Part shown: in pieces, positions 25,301-34,300 of the stretch
Numbering within the stretch: position 1 is the stretch's first letter
How the letters are laid out: the number at the start of each line of letters is the position of its first letter
Assembly: GCA_037043455.1 (NCBI GenBank)
Contig: JAWPHD010003266.1
Location: 1 to 64,000, forward strand
Reading direction: 5' to 3'
From: Cyrtodaria siliqua
Taxonomy: Eukaryota > Mollusca > Bivalvia > Adapedonta > Hiatellidae
DNA length: 64,000 nucleotides
Notes under the pieces: generated by a model
What the model saw: the letters and a program-made list of their open reading frames with translations, nothing else
Told to the model about the DNA's origin: nothing
Database searches by the model: none
Program-made: the position numbers and the translations under genes

Positions 25301-28300
25301 GCAACGAAACGTTTTAGGGATAATCAGTACCTGGCGTAGTTGTGGGTGAATGTTTTTTGGTGGAATTATGGCCCTTTAAGGCTCTAGTACACAAGCTTTG
25401 TCCAGACTAGTTCTCCTGAACCCTTGGCCTGATTTCAACGAAACTTTGCATTGATGATCAGTACCAAGGGTAGTTGCGCATGCCATCGCCGTGTTCCTGT
25501 TTAATGATTATTAGCAGAGTTATGGCCCTTTAAAGGTTTTAATATATTAACTTTGTACAGACTAGTTCTCTTGAACCCCTGACCGAATTTCAGCGAGTCT
25601 TGGCAGGGATGATCGGTACAAAGCCTAGTTGCTCATATCATCGCCATGTTCCTGTTGCATGATTTTTGACCGAGTTATGCTCCATTATACACAAACTTTA
25701 TCCGTACTTGTTTTCCTCAACTCATGGCTGGATTTCAATGAAACTTGGCAGGAATAATCAGTACCATGCGTAGTTGCGCATATCATCGCCGTGTTCTGGC
25801 TGAATGATTGTTGACAGAGTCATGGCCCGTTATACACAAACTTTATCCAGACTAGTCTGCTGGGGCTTCTATGGGATAATCGGGTAAAAAAACCACAAAA
25901 TTTACTTTATTGTCCATATGTGGATGCATTTATAAACAGGTTGTGTTACTATAGCGTAAAGGGCCCCTCTACAAGGGTACTTGGGGTACTCGGGGTACTT
26001 GGGGGACTTGTAGTAATTTATGTTCGCCTGCCACTTTGCTCAATGCTGAGCAAAGGGTTTCGTCATATGTGCCAGAACAACTAATATCCCCATCCCAAAC
26101 CACAAACTCCATAAAGCCAGAAGAGCGATCAGGCCCTCTTGGAACTCTTATTTTCGCATCAGAATCCATACTGTCTTTATTGAACACAATATGTTAATCC
26201 GGTTCTAGGCGGCATTACTTCTGATGAACAGATACTTTAAAACGAATCTCCATAGACCTTTTCTCTTTTTTGTCATTCGTAAATTCCAAGGAATCTCTTG
26301 TTCGTTTTTTTTTTCCTAATTGTATTTACCAATACAAAGGTTCTTACCCATTTTTGCTGTTGAATTATTATTTACTTATTTTTGTTTTATTTAAATTATT
26401 CATCAGTGCAAACAATAATACAATGTGTTTCATTTGTATTTTATAGGGAATTAATTAATACATATATCAAAAATAGTCTCAGTGTTTCAATATTTCGGCA
26501 TAAGGCCTTTATCAAGAAAACAAACAAAGTAGATATGACTACATCGTGACAGCGTCTATTGCACACAAATAATAGAAAGGAACTTTGCGATTATCTCCAT
26601 GTTCAATTTGTATTTACTTTAAACTCTCCCTTTTTAAAAATGTAGGCATGCCAGTCAAGCCATGGTCGTAGATCAGACCAAGTGACATGCTCGGAGTGCT
26701 GTGCCGATAAAACTGCGGCTCTAGGTTGTAATAGCAAGTTGTGCGGGATTAAACGCAATACAGGTATACAACTGCTGCTCTAGGTTGTAACAGCAAGTTA
26801 TGCGGGATTCAACACAATGCAGGTATAAAACTGCGGCTCTAGGTAGTAACAGCAAGTTATGCGGGATTCAACACAATACAGGTATTAAACGTAAGATAGA
26901 GGTTATGACCCTATCATTTTGCAACGGACTGCACGTTTAGTGGTTAACCCGTTTACAGTTCGCCACTTTGCTTTCCTCTTTGATTGTGCGAGGATCGAAC
27001 AGATTGTGGACCCTATGATGACGTCGACCTTAATCCTGAAATGACGGTAGCGTTTAATGTTTGTCTTAATTCTGTCTTGACATACCCGTAACGATTTGTT
27101 CTCTTGCTGCTTGGACTTCTGCCAAGTCATTAGGTACTTGCTTTGTTGCCTTTTCTACGCTTTTTTTCGTTTTTACATTCATATTTATATTATCATTTTT
27201 TGTGTTATACCTATATATCTTTATCATACGTGTATCAACACTTTCTCATTTCAGATCCAACAAGAACCCAGTGCTTACACTGTGATTCTCCAGTCAACAA
27301 CATATCGGCCTGTCAGAATATCAAAACGTGCAGTTCCAGTGAGGTCAGACATCCACACATAAAACATTTATCGGTGTTCCCTTCGCTTCAACTACTTTCA
27401 TACTATCTTTGTTAAACTTGTTAAAAGGCTTATCAAAAGAGGTTATGACCCTATCATTTTGAAACGCACTGCATGCTTGGTGGTGGACCCATTTACAGTT
27501 CACCACTACGCTTTCCTCTTTAATTGTGCGATGACCGGACAGGCTCTGGACACTATGATGACGCTTGATGTTTGTCTGCAATCTTGTCTTATTGATATTT
27601 TGTGTATATTTTCTATTCGAAAGCGTATCTCTAGGTCTCATGGTCGTAGGCGTAATGGTAACATCAAACGTAAATCGCGTGTAATTATTTCAGTCGCTGA
27701 TTTACTATTTTTAAACAATCTGAAAAGCACTGTAAGCTTTCACGACTTACCTCTTTGTCCATTTAATCACTTTAGTTGATCGACGGGGAAGCAGACAAAA
27801 CTTTCATACTGACAAGGAGTCTGATCACGTAAGGCATTTTCTAAAAAATATTATATCTTAATAAGGGTATTGATTTCAATGACATGTATTTTTCGAGATA
27901 ATCAGGTAGTTGATTCTATCCCTAAATATTTCAAAAGTTCCAAAAGTGCTGTAAGTTGTTATAAGTATAAAAACACTATTAGAAATATTATTTTCAACTA
28001 AAACAAAATAGTTTCTGACCTTGATATAGTAAATAACACTCATATGAAATGTGAATGTAACACATCAAAATGTTGCTATGCTCCAGCACGTCATGTCATC
28101 ACTGGTAATTTTGATATTGTTGATAAACGCATTCGGCATCTGTTTTCTAAAAGTCCTAAGTAAAGATTACCTACAACTATCGATTTTAATGCCTGTCGTG
28201 CTCAGATCGCCCGATCCATTAAGGATTTTAATATAAAATGGTGTCTTAGAGAACATGCGGATCCAAACTCTATTTCTACTTGGAAAACGTCATTTTTTTA

Positions 28301-31300
28301 AATTATAGATACTCGTATTAACTTTTATAATACTAATCCCGCTTTACTTCCTCCGAGACCTAGGTTTTCCTTTCGTAATTTAAAATCGGGAATTCAAGAA
28401 TTTCATAATAAATTTGTTTTAGTTACCGCTGATAAAGCAGCTAATAATGTAATCATTGTGTGACGCCAACATTACGTTTTATCTCTGGAACTCGGCAGCA
28501 CACATTTGTATACTCCAGTTCAATCTACTGAGGATGATGTTGTTTCCACACATATCACTCAGTGCACTACTTTCAAGGCTGGGATAGACAAAAAGCAGAA
28601 CAATTTGCCAACTATGTCAGGTCATACTTTTAGTAAGTTACTGTTCAACCGGTTGAATATATAATTTATGATAATGATGCTACTAAAAGATTTATAATAA
28701 AAGCTAGACATATTGCTGAACTTAAGTGGATAAAAAACAACCAACTATATACTGGATTCCTAAATTGCATAAATATCCGTATAAGGCCCGCTTTATTTCG
28801 AATTCTAGTGCCTGCCACCACCACAAACATCTCCAAACGTTTAACTTCTTGTCTTACTGCCGTTAAAGATCACGCTAAACAATATCGTGCTAAAACTTAT
28901 GAAAACTCTGGGATAAATTTAATTTGGTCTGTTAAAAATTCAGGAGACGTTCTGGGTAAAATTTTCAATAAGCGTCAAGTTTCATCTATAAGCACGTATG
29001 ACTTCTCTACAGAAAATATTTTCGTCAGGTATGGAAGTACCGTTTATAGACAAAGTGTTGGTATCCCTATGGGAACGAACTGTGCAACCTCTTTTCTGGA
29101 TTTACTTCTCTCCATTGAAAATGGTGAAATAATTAGCAAAATATATGACAAGAGAGATGTTTTTAATTTTGATATTGTTAATTATCCTCCATATTCCCCG
29201 AGCAACTTCTTATGGGGTCTATGTGTCTCAACGTATTCGTTTTTCGTTTTTCTAGAGCTTGTACTCGAGTGGAGGACTTTAATATTCGTAATCTTTGTAT
29301 AACGAAAAGGCTACTCCATCAGGGCTACCGTTACCATAAACTTCTTAAAACCTTTGCAAAATTGTATTATCATAACCCTGATCTTCTTTCCAAATATAAA
29401 AGTAATTTAAGAACTCTTCTGCGATAAGGACTATCACAACCTGACTTCTATGGTGACGTGGTTGACAAACTTCGTAAGATCCTTGGTCATGATCACTTTC
29501 ATACTATCTTTGTTAAACTTGCTAAAAGGTTTATCAAAAGAGGTTACAACCCTGTCATTTGCAACGCACTGCATGCTTGGTGGTGGACCCATTTACAGTT
29601 CGCCACTATCTTTTTAATTGTACGATGACCGGACAGGCTGTGGACCCTACGATGACGTCTGCCTAAAGCCCAAAACGACGATGACGTTCGATGTTTGTCT
29701 GCAATCTTGTTTTGCCGTGCCCTCAATGGTTTATTCTCTTGTTGCTCTAGCTTCTGCCAAGTCATTGAGTACCTTCTTTGTGGCTTTCTAGGCTATTGTT
29801 TTTTGTTTTTTTTATATACACGAGCATCTTTGTGGTTTACTTATATTGTCTATTAATGCTGCCTTGTTGGTTAGAGAATAGTTCATGGAGGGATTTCTTT
29901 ATTTAGTACAGTAGGGTAAGTGTGAGGTTTGTGTGCACCCTAGAACCTGGTTTAATCACCCAGCAGCCTTTTTTGCTACTGACCGTTCCAAGGCGGTAGC
30001 CCTATTGTCAACCCTTTTTGTGTCTGTGACATCATATGTCTTTATTCCTTATTAACATTGCCATTCATGTTTGACTTTTTTGCGTGTTTGGTTTTTTTTC
30101 TGTGTTCTGTGAAAGCTGCATTTCCTGTTCGACATTTATACTTATTACTCTTTAAGTGTTGTATAACTGACTAACGGAGTTACCATGCTTTGTCTCGAAG
30201 TGTATTTAAATTTAACCCTTTCGCCGCAATAGCTCAAATTTCGTCTCTAAAACTTATTTCAAAACTTTATTATATTTATAAAATGTTATGAAAAAAACAT
30301 TCTTACTGAGTGGCGAACTGGGTAAACCTAATCAGCCTGACGTCACGTTATTTCAGCAAGATAACGTCATGTGTAACTCGAGCTAAGTGTAGCCTGGCGT
30401 TACCTTGCTGGAATAATGTGATGTCGGAATAATGCCTGGACATACCCGGTAATTAGACTTGGTTTTTTACTCATGTGACTTTAATTGATCACTATACACC
30501 CTGTTTAGGAATTTAGAGTCAATCGTTTTTTTGCAACTTTTAATTAATATCCTTCAATTTCAAAACATGCATTATTATCATAACTTACTTTAGCAATCAA
30601 ATGTAACACCCATGTAATCTCTGTACGTATAACTGATCAGGTTTAATGGGATGACAATAGGATCAAGCGTGAGGTTTGGTTTACCTAGAACCTGGTGTAA
30701 ACCCCTTGCGGCATTTTTGCACAGACTGCGCCAAGACGATACTCATATTTTCAACCTTTGCCATTGTTATTTGTATTGTATGCGTGTCCTTTGGCTGAAG
30801 GTGTTCTGTGAATGCTGCACTTCCTGTTCGACTCTTATGCATGCTTTTAAAATATGACTTTACAGATGTGCCTTGCCAAGACGATTGCATCCAGTGGAAA
30901 TGGGCTTCAATACCAGTCTGACTGTTTCCTAACACAGGTAAGTACTTCCATTTTGCATAAAGTCCGGAATAGCTTAAAAGAACTGGATGATTTCCTAGAA
31001 ATATTTAATTGGCAACTACATGTCTACTGATTCCGACAGACGCGTTATATTCTTTTGTCATCATTCTCTTGGAGCATTTCTTTATTTGCGGACAGCAGTT
31101 CTGTAACGAAACACAAAAACAAGTCGGAATCATCGGAACTAAAATAGCATTGTCCAAACTTAAAGGCATGCTATTATTGTTTTGGTATAGCAAACAATAG
31201 TTATTAAAAGAAAATCAACAAAGTCAATGTGTAACTGTACTCTACATTGTCGGGTACTGCTATATATATGAATTATGACCATTACCGTGATAGTGCCGGG

Positions 31301-34300
31301 TTTTTGTTTAGTACTGGCTATCTGTGCCATGAAATGTCGGTATCTATACTGCTATATTTATGTATTATGACCATAACCGTGATAGTGCTGCTGTTTTGTC
31401 TGAGTTCTTAGCTATCTGTGCCATGAAATGTCGGGGACCTAATACTGATATACATGTTATAAATGATGACCCATAACCATGATAGTGCTGTTGTTTTGTC
31501 TGAGTTACTGGCTATATGTGCCATGAAATGTCGAGGACCTAATACTGATATATATGAATTATGACCATAACCGGGATAGTGCTGTTCTTTTGCTGTTGTA
31601 TTTTCTGAGTTACTGGCTAACTGTGCCATGAAATGTACTTCAAAGACCGTTGATTATTTGTTTAAGGTGTGTCTGTTGTTAATGAGTGAAACTGGTAAGA
31701 AACGAGATGCCGGCACTTACAAACGAGATGATGCAGTCAGATGTAATAGGTTGCTGTGGGGATGACGGGTGTAACGCAATAACTTGTGAAGAGCTTCAAG
31801 GTACATTATTACTTCTATATGCAAGATACAAACAAAATAAATGATAGCATAACTAGAAATAAAACGACTAAATGTAAAAGCAGTCATGTATGTGTCTATA
31901 TTTTTATAATTTTGTCGTATTGGAAATAATCACTATTAATTTGTTCCAACTAGAAATTTGCTCCTTTAATTTGTCGACATGCGTTGAAACATTCATCGGT
32001 ACCCATATTACATGTCAGATATTTTATTTAAATTTGGTGTTCTTATTTAATATTCTTTTTTCTTTGCTTGAAAGCATTACATTAATTTGAAGACGAAAAC
32101 ACCAATAAATGAATTCAGAATTTTGTTTTTCAGGAAACTAATTAATACATGTAGATCTGCATGTCAAATACTTGCTTCCAGGCTCATCTTTTGCTTTCAT
32201 ATTTTCGCATTATTTTACTGTCAGTGCGTTTATTGTACCTGAGTCAACACGGAGAGCTGGACAAGCAGACACTTAAGGTGATACAGTCAACAGGATAACG
32301 TGTGGTGGTGCATCATGTCTGCCGTCTCCATAGTAATTGTGATGTGAACAAGAAATAAAACGGAATAAACTTAAAGCTGTCATTTCTGTTAATTATTTCG
32401 CAGTTTTGTTCATTAATTGGTATCTTGTTATTAAACGTAACTTCGTGTTACCATAAAACATGGCTTCTTGGAGTGTAATAAAGCCATGACTTATTCGTCC
32501 AAAATGACGTAAAACACCATTCAAACAAACAAACAAACAAACAAAATGCTTGTACAGTGAAATATTTAGTCCCAGTTTTTGCATTTTATATCATTTAATA
32601 AGTCTAGACACCTTAAATAGTTATCATTACAATATCTAAATATATATTATATAATATAAATGTTACTTCACAAAGTGCTTGTTAGTTCAGTTAAATTCGC
32701 TTTAAAGCGTCGCATTATTTGTAGTGTAAACGCGTCACAACCGCGTAACGTAGCTGAAGTCATGTAAACAACAAAACGACGTCATGATTTCTCATACAAA
32801 TTGCTGCCGTATACAGGGTACATTGAGAACATTAAAGTGAAACCATCTCTTTGTAGGTGTGTTATCTAATAAATAGAATCTTACACTCGTGACTGTGTAC
32901 TATAGACTTTAACAAACTCGTTAGATAAAAAGATAGGTTACTCGGCAAAGCCTCGTATCATATCATTCTCGGCAAAGCCTCGTATCCTCTCATTATCGGC
33001 AAAGCCGCGTATCCTATCAGGTTATCCAACTTGTTAATTTAAATCAATAATACACATGCACTATTGACTTTAATAAACTCGGTGGATAAAAAGATAAAAA
33101 AAATACGTTTAGATTACCTTTTTTCTCTTAAAATCAGTATTATCAGACTGTGTTTTCGAATCCACGTTATGACACAAATGCCAACAAACCATAAAAGTTT
33201 TCCTTCTTTCTTGTAATACAATACATGTAAGAAGAAAACAATGCTATACTTTTTGAGTAACATAGAATGCATCAATTCGTGCCTTTATTTCAAATCCCTA
33301 ATCCCACAAGAGTAATTTCCTGTTCAGCTACGCCTCTGACGGAGGTTAGACATTTCGTTTTTTATCATACAATGGAAAAGAACTCCTCCCGCAATATCTC
33401 GGCGCTGGTGTAGTGAAAAAGCATCCGCATCACATTCAATTCCCGGCCGGGTCAACCAAAGACTGCATACAAGCATACTAGTTACTCTCTTGTTGTTAAA
33501 AACAATGTCAAACCGCAAACATACACGCATATGCAAATGGGATCTCTTGGAAGCAACAAATACAAACAAGAGATAAAAGCAGCAGATTCGGTTTTATTGA
33601 GTCTGTTCATGAGAGGCAATGTAAGTGCAACACCTCTCACGCCTCCTAGCACTGCAAAGCAGAAAAAGGTGTAGAAGTCGAACAGGAAATTAAACACATT
33701 TGGCTAGCAAACGGTCCCATATCTGGAATAAACCAGTGATTCAGTGTTTCAACATTTCGCGTCATTCATTCACACTGTGCGTATTTTGAAATAAACAAGT
33801 GTCAAAACCACATCTCTACCTAATCTCTGTGCTCATACTTTCCAAAGAAATAATCCTGACAAACGCAGTAAAATACTTACTCTTCATGACAACAGACATA
33901 CTACTTTAACCTCATGCTAGATTTAACAATGAAAAAAAACTAATCTTGGGAAAAACACATGCAAACTAGAAACTTCGGATTTTTTCAAGGAACTATTTTA
34001 GCACCCTACGACCCGGTAGTACTTTCTGACTGATCTGACACCTAAATGTACACGTGTCAGCTTTAAATAGCTCATAAACTAAGTTCCCTGGCAGTAAAGA
34101 AGAACATCTGTCTCGAAAACACATAAACTGCACCGATAAGTTCAGCTGTGTACTCTACGAAGAGAACACTTTTGCTGTCGGAATTATATGCTCCATCGCT
34201 TAGAGATTGAGGTTTAACGCTGATTTCTTGTATAATGTTCAAATAATACCGCCTGGTATTCAAACAAGCATATCTTCTTTTCTCGACTCGACAGCAAACA

